From Halichondria panicea (lineage: Eukaryota > Porifera > Demospongiae > Suberitida > Halichondriidae): a stretch of DNA of 64,000 nucleotides. Location: assembly GCF_963675165.1 (NCBI RefSeq), contig NC_087387.1, forward strand, positions 5,048,990-5,112,989, read 5' to 3'. The translations under genes were made by a program, and so were the position numbers. How positions within the stretch are numbered: position 1 is the stretch's first letter; each line of letters starts with the position of its first letter. Positions 12,354-21,491 of the stretch are shown here, piece after piece. The notes below the pieces were generated by a model. That model saw only the letters and a program-made list of their open reading frames with translations, did not search any database and had not been told where the DNA came from.

Positions 12354-12480
12354 CTAAAGCACTTCTTCAAACAAGACAGTCTGTACCTCAGAGTGTTCAC
12401 TATAATTATCGATGCTGCTCCTAATCAGACTGCACTACTATCATATGAGGGTTGATGTTCACCATGGAGAAATAAACAGA
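12354..12480 (-). pseudogene. Remnant of the terminal exon of the Calx-beta gene
   Basis: The reverse strand matches the last coding exon of the gene at 25595-31077. MVNINPH and then SEVQTV.FEEV followed by a stop are recognisable, but an in-frame stop and frameshifts separate them. It lies tail to tail with broken copy 1, in the same relative position as the intact Calx-beta gene next to copy 3. This indicates that the unit beta-helix gene plus Calx-beta 3' end was duplicated. Confidence 0.7.
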
Positions 12481-12766
12481 AGAGGGGTGGTTCTATTCCG
12501 TACCTCGGCTACTCCATTTAGGAGGGGGTGGTTCTATTCCGTACCTCGGCTACTCCATTGAGGAGGGGGTGGTTCTATTCCGTACCTCGGCTACTCCATT
12601 GAGGAGGGGGTGGTTCTATTCCGTACCTAGGCTACTCCATTGAGGAAGGGGTGGTTCTATTCCGTACCTCGGCTACTCCATTGAGGAGGGGGTGGTTCTA
12701 TTCCGTACCTCGACTACTCCATTGAGGAGGGGGTGGTTCTATTCCGTACCTCGGCTACTCCATTGA
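12480..12766. repeat. Minisatellite, 41-bp unit, seven copies
   Basis: Seven head-to-tail copies of a 41-bp unit containing gggtggttctattccgtacc. Copies differ at only a few positions. The unit is recognisably derived from the coding sequence of the Calx-beta terminal exon: compare 25711-25755, reverse strand, where the related stretch occurs once. The array therefore grew inside a dead exon fragment. Confidence 0.9.
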
Positions 12767-14135
12767 CTCTGCATGTAAACCTGTTCAGGCCGACAGAAGG
12801 ATGTATATATGTAGGTAGAGAGACATTAATTTATGATGAGTGTGTCCTATATAAATGATAATTTATAATGATTCTATTCTGATTATATATTATATGGATA
12901 GAGAGTTTGTGATGAGTGTGTCCTAAACGATAAAAGAATGAAAATTACATTCAATACGTATATATATCATTTTGTGTGTTGGAACTTGAAATTGCAGTGT
13001 GCTTGGTTGTCTCTCTCAATTGATTAACTCCCGTAAAACTGCATGGTATACCACCAAAGAACTATAAGGTACAAAGATTCATCTGATAAATCCTCAAGGC
13101 TTAATAAGGATCTGACGTTCAACAAAATATACGACAATCAGATTGTATTGCGCCAGTATATATACTGCTTACGATTATACATGGTTATATACCTGCATGG
13201 TGAGAATATGTACTTATCACTTATCGAGTGACTGCATGGTTGCAATCTTCTTGTAGTAACTTTATGTGGGGAGTTAAGTGAAGAGCATTGGTGCTTGAAT
13301 ATGGTTCTGGCGCCAATGATGCTTCATTCAAAATTAATATCTGCCTTATATATGGCAGTGGCCCATATGACAGGCTGACAAAATATAGACGAATGAATCC
13401 ATGCATGCATGTGCGCCTCCTAATTTTCTCGCTTGGCCCAATAGAAAATAGTTACATACAGCTATTTATTTTGTTACTAATATCATGCACTGTGAATTGA
13501 TGGTATACAAAAACATTTGATTCAGAACTTCTATTCTAAAAACGTTGGGAGCAAATAACTTTGTCAAATTTTAGATATTTTCAAGGTAGAACAATAGGCG
13601 TGTATTCCAAACATGCATTGATGAGTGCATGTGTGTGTCACTGATGGAAAGAGTTTATGTAATAATAGTATTCAAACATTGAATGCTAAACTCCAATCTA
13701 CGTCCATATGTATGACAGCATGAACTTTATGAATGCATGTTTGTAATACAATACTACACACCACTGGAAACATTAAAGCAGATATAGGAAACATGCAAAG
13801 GTCTGACAACCTGCACAACGGTATCTCCACTTCTATTGTGTAGCGAAAACATATTTCAATTTTAGATTCCAATACCCAAAACAAGAGTTTTGTATAAAAT
13901 GAGCTGATACCATGCAAAAGAAGAAAAGCTCTAACATCACTGAAGTAACCAGCTCTTCACCAACTCCAAAAGAAATTAGAGACTGATACCGAATCGAACA
14001 TCGGATCCAAGATGGTATTGCATACACCACAGTTCATGTATAGTTGTATATATACATATGCTATACTGAGGACAATCACATCGTACATCTATACAATGTC
14101 ATACATGTCAATGTGAGTCAATTACTTTGCAGACA
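12767..14135. other. Intergenic with duplicated promoter-like block
   Basis: There is no supported gene from 12767 to about 13430. The stretch 13440-13655 repeats 8330-8540 almost exactly, and 13657-13770 is the inverted form of 8212-8325. Palindrome arms gtattccaaacatgcattga (about 13607) and aatgcatgtttgtaatac (about 13735) are present. Sequence after 13765 (ggaaacattaaagcagata) resembles the leader of intact copies 2 and 3. Here the block leads instead into the small secreted-protein gene at 14136. Confidence 0.65.
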
Positions 14136-14999
14136 ATGAAGATTGTGTTTGTGGTACTGGTGGCTTGCTTTGCCGTCATCAATTGTCAACTCAACTGCGT
14201 AATTGAAAAAACTACTGGAAATCAGGCCCTTGACGCGTGCGTTGTCAAGTTTGGTGTAAGTTCACGTATACTGCATGCATGTCAGGCATGCATGCTACAA
14301 CTTATATACCTGCTTCTTCACATGCAACTACATGCACGCATGCAGTCCTACACCAGCCTTCAAGAACTATGTGCACTGCCCTGCATGTATCGACGATTTT
14401 AAAGCAATATTCGACATGTGTAATTATTCACCAAACCCAGTAACTCAGAGTAAGTTTTTATCAAATACGGGTATATATAAGAATATATGCATGCATAATT
14501 ATACATGTACATAACTACCGTATAGCGGGTAATTTTCGGGGGACAAAATATTCGTGGTTCAGCAATATTGAGACATTCGTGGATAATATTTTCGTGGTTG
14601 CTGCTTGGATTGTAGGTAAAGGTAAGCAAGGTCGCTTCATTCGTGGGTAAAATATTCGTGGTCAGACCTCCAACCACGAAAACCACGAATATTTTGCCCC
14701 ACGAAAATTACCAGCTATACGGTATAATGCTCATTCATACATATTATATATACATGTATGTTTATGGCCATTAGCATGTGTATAATTATTATGTGATATG
14801 CTAGAAATCTATTTACTATTCACAATTAATTCACAATGCATACAAGTTTGCTATTATTTTGAGAGGACACGTACAGTCCATAGTTATAACAGAGGGCTCT
14901 CTGCTGAAATAACAACTTTTTTTATCGATTTCTATACCAGCTTGCAGTGGTGCTCCGTCTATCCTTGCCAAATTGATGGCTCTGGCCAAACTGTTTTAA
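14136..14999 (+). CDS. Small secreted cysteine-containing protein, three exons
   Basis: Exons 14136-14253, 14357-14449 and 14941-14999 join in frame (phase 1 at both junctions; donors gtgtaag and gtaagt; acceptors caccag and ataccag) to give 89 residues. The start MKIVFVVLVACFAVINC is a clear signal peptide. The mature part has cysteines in NCVIEK, ACVVKF, HCPACIDDF, MCNYS and TCSG, and a hydrophobic end, SILAKLMALAKLF. The first ATG after the acceptor-like tttgcag was chosen, so an upstream non-coding exon is possible. Family not recognised; the layout suits a small extracellular peptide or defence-type protein, which is inference only. It lies inside the duplicated block between broken copy 1 and intact copy 2, and intron 2 holds a MITE. 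Confidence 0.6.
14518..14722. mobile_element. MITE with TA target duplication
   Basis: The left end CCGTATAGCGGGTAATTTTC is matched by the reverse complement of the right end (...GAAAATTACCAGCTATACGG), and the element is bounded by TA on both sides. That suggests a TA-targeting superfamily such as Tc1/mariner-like. Internal attcgtgg motifs repeat in both orientations. It is about 205 bp, non-coding, and lies within intron 2 of the small secreted-protein gene. Confidence 0.8.
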
Positions 15000-15634
15000 A
15001 CAGCCCCGAAAAGACATGTATATAGTCTACATGTACTTAGATTCAGACACGTACAGTATAATTATAGTGCAATCAGTTATATATAGAGTATACATGCATG
15101 TATACAATGTCATTATAATTATACATAATAATATATAATCTAGATGGTCAGAGCTATGTTGTGCGATCGTTTTTAGAATTTGTCGTATCATTAATTATAG
15201 ATATTGAATGCCCAACTATAAGCAAACTAGTCTAGTGCATGCATGAGCAACAGAGCCAACCATAATAATCAGTATAATATTGAACCATCTTCAAAGTCAA
15301 GTTGTTGCCCAGTAAGTGGGCAGATCAAAGCAATCCATGCAGTGCTTTGTAAATGGCATGTTGCATGCATCACTACCATAGCAACCATTGTAAATGCAGT
15401 GGATGAAATCCGCAATATAAGGCAAGTTGCACTGTGTGTAAATGCGAAATCTGCTTTTGGACTCATGCCCCACCCTATACCACCCAATATTAATTGTTGA
15501 TATTCACCATGGAGATCATGCATGATGGGGGCTAATTATCAATGTCTGTCTATGCATCCATTTTATGTACTCCATAATTAACTCCCATAAGAATTGCAGG
15601 TATAGATTATCTTATGCATTAGGCATGCTTATAC
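15000..15634. other. Intergenic part of the duplicated block
   Basis: No gene is supported. About 15490-15530 resembles the sequence around ttcaccatggagatcatgca at 20565, part of the duplicated Calx-beta 3' flank. Open frames on both strands near 15243-15523 overlap each other and carry no recognisable domain. Confidence 0.5.
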
Positions 15635-15720
15635 CTGTGAATTTGTACTTCTTGGTTGCACTCCTCCAACAGCATAGCACAAGAATTACGACAATGACAA
15701 TCACCAGTGAGAATGTAAGG
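15635..15720 (-). pseudogene. Remnant of the Calx-beta gene transmembrane exon (copy A)
   Basis: The reverse strand encodes a transmembrane stretch with VVILVLCCW and ends at KKYKFTG followed by the donor gtataagc, as in the intact exon 26726-26887. Eighteen nucleotides coding the basic stop-transfer segment are missing. The upstream extracellular exons are absent, so this is an orphan exon in a duplicated block. Confidence 0.75.
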
Positions 15721-16341
15721 GGAAGTTTGACAAAGCATTGCAGCATCAGAAATCAAGAACACATGCAGTGGTTGAAAAAGGTATTAGAGTTTTCTCATAC
15801 TGCATGTATTTGGTCTTAACTTACGCAGACGTTGCTTCAATCAAAGTTCTGCCGTATCAACTTTCGATTGTATGAATCTAGTCCTACATGCATGGAGTTA
15901 GACTATACTGAGTGTATATAATTAGTTCAGAGCATCATTAGTATGCCTTTGACATCAACATAATAAAAATATACATGCATGAGCGCCTCCTAGTTTCTCG
16001 CTAGGTAGGCAGGCTTTCATCAGCCCTATCATACACCCCAACAGAAAACAGTTGTAGGGTTGTGAAAAACAATTGGTAGTCCCAATTTTGTAATCTATAA
16101 TATCATGCACATTATCATAGCAAATAACTAAGTCAAATTTGGGAACGCGAGCTAGTCATTGAACTATGTAGGATCATGGTGTATTTGTATTACAAACATT
16201 AACGCGTGTTTGTAATACAAGTACTATACACAACTGGAAACATACAAGAAACAATGGCTTGACATTTTATACATTGCATGCATGTATTTGAAGTATAATA
16301 GCTACAAGATAATACATACAACGTCATAGTTTTAGTCCAAG
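15721..16341 (+). promoter_or_regulatory. Upstream region of intact copy 2
   Basis: It shares blocks with the region upstream of copy 3 (20990-21491): a caggctttcatcagccct segment, the cagaaaacagttgtag segment, a palindrome (16185-16220), and a short leader before the ATG. The same order in both copies shows that the promoter was duplicated with the gene. No TATA box was identified with confidence. Confidence 0.55.
16185..16220. promoter_or_regulatory. Promoter palindrome upstream of copy 2
   Basis: A 14-bp arm, ttgtattacaaaca, and its reverse complement, tgtttgtaatacaa, are separated by a short spacer about 120 bp upstream of the ATG. A counterpart with longer arms is at 21265-21311 upstream of copy 3, and arm sequences also occur near 8224, 8480, 13607 and 13735. 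It may be a dimeric factor site or a rearrangement-prone hairpin. Confidence 0.55.
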
Positions 16342-19300
16342 ATGTTTACAGTGTTCTACTTTTTGCATTTGGCTATATTAAGCATCCTTAGCACAAATGG
16401 ATACCAGCATGTTGTTAAGGTAGCTCCTACTGTTCAAGTCCAAGGAATGGAGTCTCCACAGTATCAAACACTCTGTCACTACATCAACACCACGAATAGT
16501 ATGAATACAACAAATACAACTGTTGAATTTCTTCCTGGAATACATGAAGTTGATCATTGCACCAGCAGCCAGTTAGTGGTGGAACATGTCAGCAACATAG
16601 TTTGGAAAGGCTCACAATCACTAAAGAAGGAATGGCCAATAATAGTGTGCAATAAACGATTCAACTTTATCTTTAGAAGAGTTGCCAACTTAATGTTAAC
16701 AGGTCTTACACTGAGTAATTGTGGTTACGCTAACCGCAGTATGGTGCTACCTAACGAGAGAAGTTACACCTGGTATTGGGAATATATCATGCTTTCCAAT
16801 TTTAAATTTATGGCAGCAATATCCCTGGTCAGCGTTACTAACCTAAATTTTGAAAACATAGCCATTATTAAAAGCGTAGGGTACGGATTATTCGCTTGCA
16901 ACATAATGGGAGAATCACTAATCAATTCCTCTACCTTTGGGGAGAACAAGGCAACAACATCAGATAAGCATGCTGGGGGTAATGCTATCTTCATTTTTCT
17001 TAATGATTCTCAAATGGTGATGAAGCAACCTCATCTCACTATTCAAAACTCCTTTTTTTACAATGGAACTGATAATTTCCTTTGTGAGTGGAAGTGTGAA
17101 ATCAAGAAATTCGGTAGGCAAATCCGTTCAAATGGCTTAGGAATAATTACAATACAAAATAAATACGCTGTAAATGTATTTATTCACAATGTGACGTTCT
17201 CTGGAAATTTTGCACAGAGAAATCGTCTTTCAATACTTATTAATGACCACAGCGGTATTGGCAATAGCTTTCAGTTCATTAACTGTAAATTTGTACAAGA
17301 CGGAGCATTAAAGATAGAGCGAAATTCTGAAGGAAATAATACCATCATAAATGGACATCAATCCACTTTATTGGTCAACGTTGAAAATTGTATTTTCTCT
17401 GAGGGTTTATATACTGGAATTCATGTATTCCTTGAAGACGAAAACCTTTTCCAAGACATTGTAATCAGTAACTGCACTTTCAAACACTTCCGATTAAGAT
17501 CAAAAGCGGTGTTGCAGGTTGTACAACTAGGCATAAGCAGCTCATGTCCACGAATAAGGATGAAAATCACGAATTCGAATTTTTTGAATAACTTAATACC
17601 ATGCTCCAAGTTTGAGCTCACAACATTACCATATAATACCAACAAATGTCCATCAATAATAATTGATAACTGTACTTACGAGAACAATCACAGTCCAAAT
17701 GACTATTTGATTTCATCAGTCAAATCTAAATTGATATATATATATGGAGTTATGTTTGTAGAAAAATATGAAGACGAGTACATACGCAACGGGGGTTTTC
17801 TTGACCAAGTAGCCTTTCGGAGTACATCATTTATCAGTAACACGTTGGGTCCCCAGTCATTCAAAGGAATAGTTGGTGCAACACGTGTGTACATATCATT
17901 CACTAACTGTTATTTCGCAAATTCCACAGGAACAGCGATACAAGCAAATCATTCAGTAATTAGTCTTTTTGAAACTAATCAATTCATCAACAATACTGGC
18001 AAAGAAGGTGGAGCACTGTCCCTCTTGGAGTCAAGATTACATCTCAATAACAACTCAACAACATTTTTTGATCGCAATAAGGCAAACTATGGGGGTGTGA
18101 TATTTGCTACTCCGTACTACTCACGTGGAAATCATAGAGAAATTCCGTTTTGTACATTGGGCCTTCCTAGTTACGGAATAAATACCTCAACAGATTTGAA
18201 AGACTTCAACCTAATAGTAAATGTCACCCTGTATAGTGACACACAAGCATTATACACTGGGAATACTATATTCTATGGAGCATTTAAACATTGCTTACGT
18301 GTGTCGCTTGTCAATGAAAGATATGACGATACTGCCTTGGTTCAAACAAACCTACAAACACTATTATTCCCATCACAATATATATATTCGGTACCATCCA
18401 GCTTAATCCTATGTGGTGCATCTCAGTTTGAAAATAGATTAGTTTTGTCAACATACTCCGGAGCTAATTTTAATCTAAGCATTAAAACAATTGGAGAAAG
18501 CTACGCAGACATTCTACCAGTTTTAATAAGAGAGAAGCTTTGTGTTGAGTACTCCGACGATTCTCGGAAATGCAAATTAGACTATTTAAGTGAGTTACGA
18601 TATGGAGCAGGAAAACATTTGGTAACAACCGATTGCAACAATATCGCATACAGTGTTCACACTCTTTCTAAGAAAATATTTTTGGTAATCCAAATACACC
18701 AATTAATTGAAGAAAGTTCTTCCATAAAACTCAATGCTGCACCTGTGATGGTTGAGGTAAATCTCCAATCATGTCCAATTGGATACGAAATGTCGAAGGA
18801 GAAACCATATTCTTGTATATGTACCGAATACTTGTCAAGTTTTAAAATTGAGTGTAATCTTAATGAAAATGGGAAAATATTGAGGCTTAACCAAATGTGG
18901 ATAGGATTCCATTACAGACATCCAAGCAACATAAGTGTACACAACTCGTGTCCATTCGATTATTGTGTACCCAATCAAGGATACATTAGTCTCAGTCAGC
19001 CTGACGAGCAATGTAGAAGCCAACGAAAAGGTATTCTTTGTGGAGATTGCAGTGGTAATCTGAGCATTGTCCTAGGAACCTCCAACTGCAAGGAATGCAC
19101 TAATTTGTATCTATTTCTGATCATACCATTTGCACTTGCTGGAATAGCTCTTGTGGTTTTACTATTAAAGTGCAACCTTACAGTAGCTAACGGACATATT
19201 AATGGCATCATTTTCTATGCTAACATTGTTCACATCAATAAACCGCTCTTCTTTTCCACATCGAGTAATGCTGCTAGTGTAATATTCTCCACCTTCATAG

Positions 19301-20286
19301 CATGGCTTAATCTCGACCTCGGTATTGAGACTTGTTTCTTTGAGAACATGGACGCTTATGCAAAAGTATGGCTACAATTTGTGTTTCCAGTTTATCTGTG
19401 GACCATTGTTGGTGCCACGATTCTCCTCGCTAAATTCTCATCACGAGTTAGTCAATTCATTGGCAACAACTCTGTTCCTGTACTAGCTACTCTGTTCATC
19501 TTTTCATACGCCAAACTACTCCGAAACATAATTGCTGTAGTGTCTTTTACTTACATTGAGTTTGAAGATGGTTCATCTAGTACAGTCTGGTTGCAGGATG
19601 GAAATGTGCAGTATTTCAGTGCAAAACATGCAGTGCTTTTTCTAATGGCAATGCTCTTCACAATTGGCTACTTATTCCCCATGACATTGTTTGTATTCTT
19701 TGCTCCCTGCTTACAAGGTTGGTCAAACCACAAAGCTTTCAGGTGGGTGAACAGGTTGAAGCCACTTCTCGATGCTTACCAAGGACCCTATACCAAAAAA
19801 TTTCGGTCCTGGACTGGACTCATGATATTTTTACGACTACTACTGTTCATTGTGTTTGCAATGAATTTCAACAATGATGCTTCAATGAACTTATTCTGGA
19901 TCAACTTTTTGATTTCGCCATTTGCAGTGCTTTGCTTTATAATGAGTGTTTACAGGAACAAATTTGCTAACTTTCTTGAGGCCTTTTCCCTTCTGAACCT
20001 CGTCACACTGTGCACTGTTAGCTGGCTGGTAAGATGCACTGTTTACAATAAGCCACACGAGATTATACCAGAAGTGACATACGTCTCCATTGCCCTGACA
20101 ATACTGGCATTTCTGAGTATTTTGATTTACCAAGTCAAACTGAAAGTATTAAATTATTTTCGCCAGATTCTTATCAGAAAGAAACCAAACGATAATGAGC
20201 CAGCCGAGCTAGAAATTATTGAGAGAGTACCAGCAAAACCAACGGTTACGTACGTGGAACTGAGGGAGCCACTATTGGATTTGTAG
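16342..20286 (+). CDS. Intact copy 2: secreted beta-helix ectodomain with polytopic membrane C-terminus
   Basis: Single-exon open frame, 1314 aa. The signal peptide covers roughly residues 1-20 (MFTVFYFLHLAILSILS). A long Asn-rich ectodomain (about 25-830) has many N-glycosylation sequons and short beta-strand repeats of the right-handed parallel beta-helix/Pmp type, for example FINNTGKEGGALSLLES and NKANYGGVIF. A cysteine-rich juxtamembrane region (about 790-920) contains CPIGYEM, CPFDYC, ILCGDCSGN and CKECTN. From about residue 922 there are seven to nine hydrophobic segments, with a charged loop DAYQGPYTKKFRSW before the later ones. The cytoplasmic tail ends VELREPLLDL. The likely site is the plasma membrane, with an adhesion or recognition role inferred from architecture only. 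The polytopic domain was not matched to a named channel or receptor family. Confidence 0.85.
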   Translation: MFTVFYFLHLAILSILSTNGYQHVVKVAPTVQVQGMESPQYQTLCHYINTTNSMNTTNTTVEFLPGIHEVDHCTSSQLVVEHVSNIVWKGSQSLKKEWPIIVCNKRFNFIFRRVANLMLTGLTLSNCGYANRSMVLPNERSYTWYWEYIMLSNFKFMAAISLVSVTNLNFENIAIIKSVGYGLFACNIMGESLINSSTFGENKATTSDKHAGGNAIFIFLNDSQMVMKQPHLTIQNSFFYNGTDNFLCEWKCEIKKFGRQIRSNGLGIITIQNKYAVNVFIHNVTFSGNFAQRNRLSILINDHSGIGNSFQFINCKFVQDGALKIERNSEGNNTIINGHQSTLLVNVENCIFSEGLYTGIHVFLEDENLFQDIVISNCTFKHFRLRSKAVLQVVQLGISSSCPRIRMKITNSNFLNNLIPCSKFELTTLPYNTNKCPSIIIDNCTYENNHSPNDYLISSVKSKLIYIYGVMFVEKYEDEYIRNGGFLDQVAFRSTSFISNTLGPQSFKGIVGATRVYISFTNCYFANSTGTAIQANHSVISLFETNQFINNTGKEGGALSLLESRLHLNNNSTTFFDRNKANYGGVIFATPYYSRGNHREIPFCTLGLPSYGINTSTDLKDFNLIVNVTLYSDTQALYTGNTIFYGAFKHCLRVSLVNERYDDTALVQTNLQTLLFPSQYIYSVPSSLILCGASQFENRLVLSTYSGANFNLSIKTIGESYADILPVLIREKLCVEYSDDSRKCKLDYLSELRYGAGKHLVTTDCNNIAYSVHTLSKKIFLVIQIHQLIEESSSIKLNAAPVMVEVNLQSCPIGYEMSKEKPYSCICTEYLSSFKIECNLNENGKILRLNQMWIGFHYRHPSNISVHNSCPFDYCVPNQGYISLSQPDEQCRSQRKGILCGDCSGNLSIVLGTSNCKECTNLYLFLIIPFALAGIALVVLLLKCNLTVANGHINGIIFYANIVHINKPLFFSTSSNAASVIFSTFIAWLNLDLGIETCFFENMDAYAKVWLQFVFPVYLWTIVGATILLAKFSSRVSQFIGNNSVPVLATLFIFSYAKLLRNIIAVVSFTYIEFEDGSSSTVWLQDGNVQYFSAKHAVLFLMAMLFTIGYLFPMTLFVFFAPCLQGWSNHKAFRWVNRLKPLLDAYQGPYTKKFRSWTGLMIFLRLLLFIVFAMNFNNDASMNLFWINFLISPFAVLCFIMSVYRNKFANFLEAFSLLNLVTLCTVSWLVRCTVYNKPHEIIPEVTYVSIALTILAFLSILIYQVKLKVLNYFRQILIRKKPNDNEPAELEIIERVPAKPTVTYVELREPLLDL

Positions 20287-20480
20287 ATAGTGTTGTAGCT
20301 CAACACATTCCTAAGCACAAACTAGACATTGTTCGTTTTGCACCAATTAGCTTAATACCTTTAATTATAAGCACTTTTTTTAGATGTTCTGTCTCGAGTA
20401 AAATATTTTTAATCGTATAATTATACATGCATACACTAGTAAGTGATGTATTATATAGCTGATAATGAACGATCTGGTTG

Positions 20481-20791
20481 CTAAAGCACTTCCTCAAACG
20501 AGACAGTCGTATACACTGTACCTCAGAGTGTTCACTAATTGGTAACATGAGGGTTGATGTTCACCATGGAGATCATGCATGATGGGGGTTATCAATTTCT
20601 GTCTATGCATGCATTTTATGTACTTCATAATTAACTCCCATAAGAATTGCAGGTATAAATTGTCTATGCATGGATTATGCATGCTTATACCTGTGAATTT
20701 GTACTTCTCGGTTGCACCCCTCTTGTAGTGTCTCCACCAACAGCACAGTACAAGAATCACGACAATAACAATCACCAGTGAGAATTAATGT
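20481..20791 (-). pseudogene. Calx-beta gene 3' remnant (copy B)
   Basis: On the reverse strand 20691-20791 keeps the transmembrane exon (VVILVLCCWWRHYKR... KYKFTG, donor gtataagc), and 20481-20575 keeps part of the last exon (MVNINPHV, then SEVQ and SFEEVL plus stop) with disruptions. The extracellular exons are missing. It lies tail to tail with intact copy 2. Confidence 0.75.
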
Positions 20792-21264
20792 CAGGGGAAG
20801 TTTGACAAAAAGAACAGCATTGCAGCATCATTCAGTGTACTATAAGAACACAGTGGAAAATCAAATCTTCTGTTCTGCCTTAATTATCAACTTTCGATGG
20901 TCTAGTGGCCCACATGGATTATATTTAGAGTGTATAATTATAGTTCTTCCATATAACAGCCATTCTGGCCAGAGCATTATTGGTATGCCTTTGACATAAA
21001 CATGAATGAAATGATAAATGAATGTCTATGAGTGCCCCCCTGCTAGGTAAGCAGGCTTTCATCAGCCCTCCGTACGTCCAAACAGAAAACAGTTGTAGAG
21101 TTGTGAAAAACAATCGGTAGATCTAGTCCCAATTTTTTAATCTATAATACCATGCACATTATCTATGAATGATACCAAACATTTGATTCTATGTTGAAAC
21201 CGTTGGGAAAAAATGAGTTGGGAACTCGAGCTAGTCTAAAAGCTAAGTAGGATCATGGTTGATG

Positions 21265-21311
21265 TTTTGTATTCCAAACATGCACTTATAATGCATGTTT
21301 GGAATACAAAA
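21265..21311. promoter_or_regulatory. Promoter palindrome upstream of copy 3
   Basis: Arms ttttgtattccaaacatgca and its reverse complement flank a spacer of about 6 bp, about 180 bp before the ATG of copy 3. It corresponds in position to the 16185-16220 palindrome of copy 2. The two palindromes differ in sequence but keep symmetry, which suggests that the fold or dyad is maintained. Confidence 0.6.
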
Positions 21312-21337
21312 ATGAAGATAGCATTACCCCCAGCATG
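21308..21337 (-). other. 30-nt antisense fragment of the family coding sequence in the copy 3 promoter
   Basis: The reverse complement of this stretch is identical over 30 nt to coding positions 16969-16998 of copy 2 (starting catgctgggggtaatgctat). The equivalent coding site of copy 3 itself differs. It immediately abuts the palindrome, which fits template switching at a hairpin. Confidence 0.75.
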
Positions 21338-21491
21338 TTCATACACTATACATACCTGGAAACGTAAAGGCAGAATTGCATGGGAAACAAATGTCTGACA
21401 GTTTTAAAGATTGCTGCATTATTATGTAATAGCTGCATAAAAGAGAGACAAGATATATTCAAGTCATAGTTCTATAAAAAAAAAGTCTAAA

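Larger units (their letters stand above)
20287..21491. other. Spacer between copies 2 and 3 with Calx-beta remnants and the copy 3 promoter
   Basis: This holds a decayed terminal exon (20481-20575, - strand), an orphan transmembrane exon (20691-20791, - strand), then promoter-type sequence shared with the upstream region of copy 2, a long palindrome (21265-21311) and a short antisense gene fragment (21308-21337). No independent gene is seen. Confidence 0.65.

Noticed and set aside
12480-12766. CRISPR-like regular repeats
   Set aside because: Units are head to tail without distinct spacers; this is a minisatellite derived from an exon.
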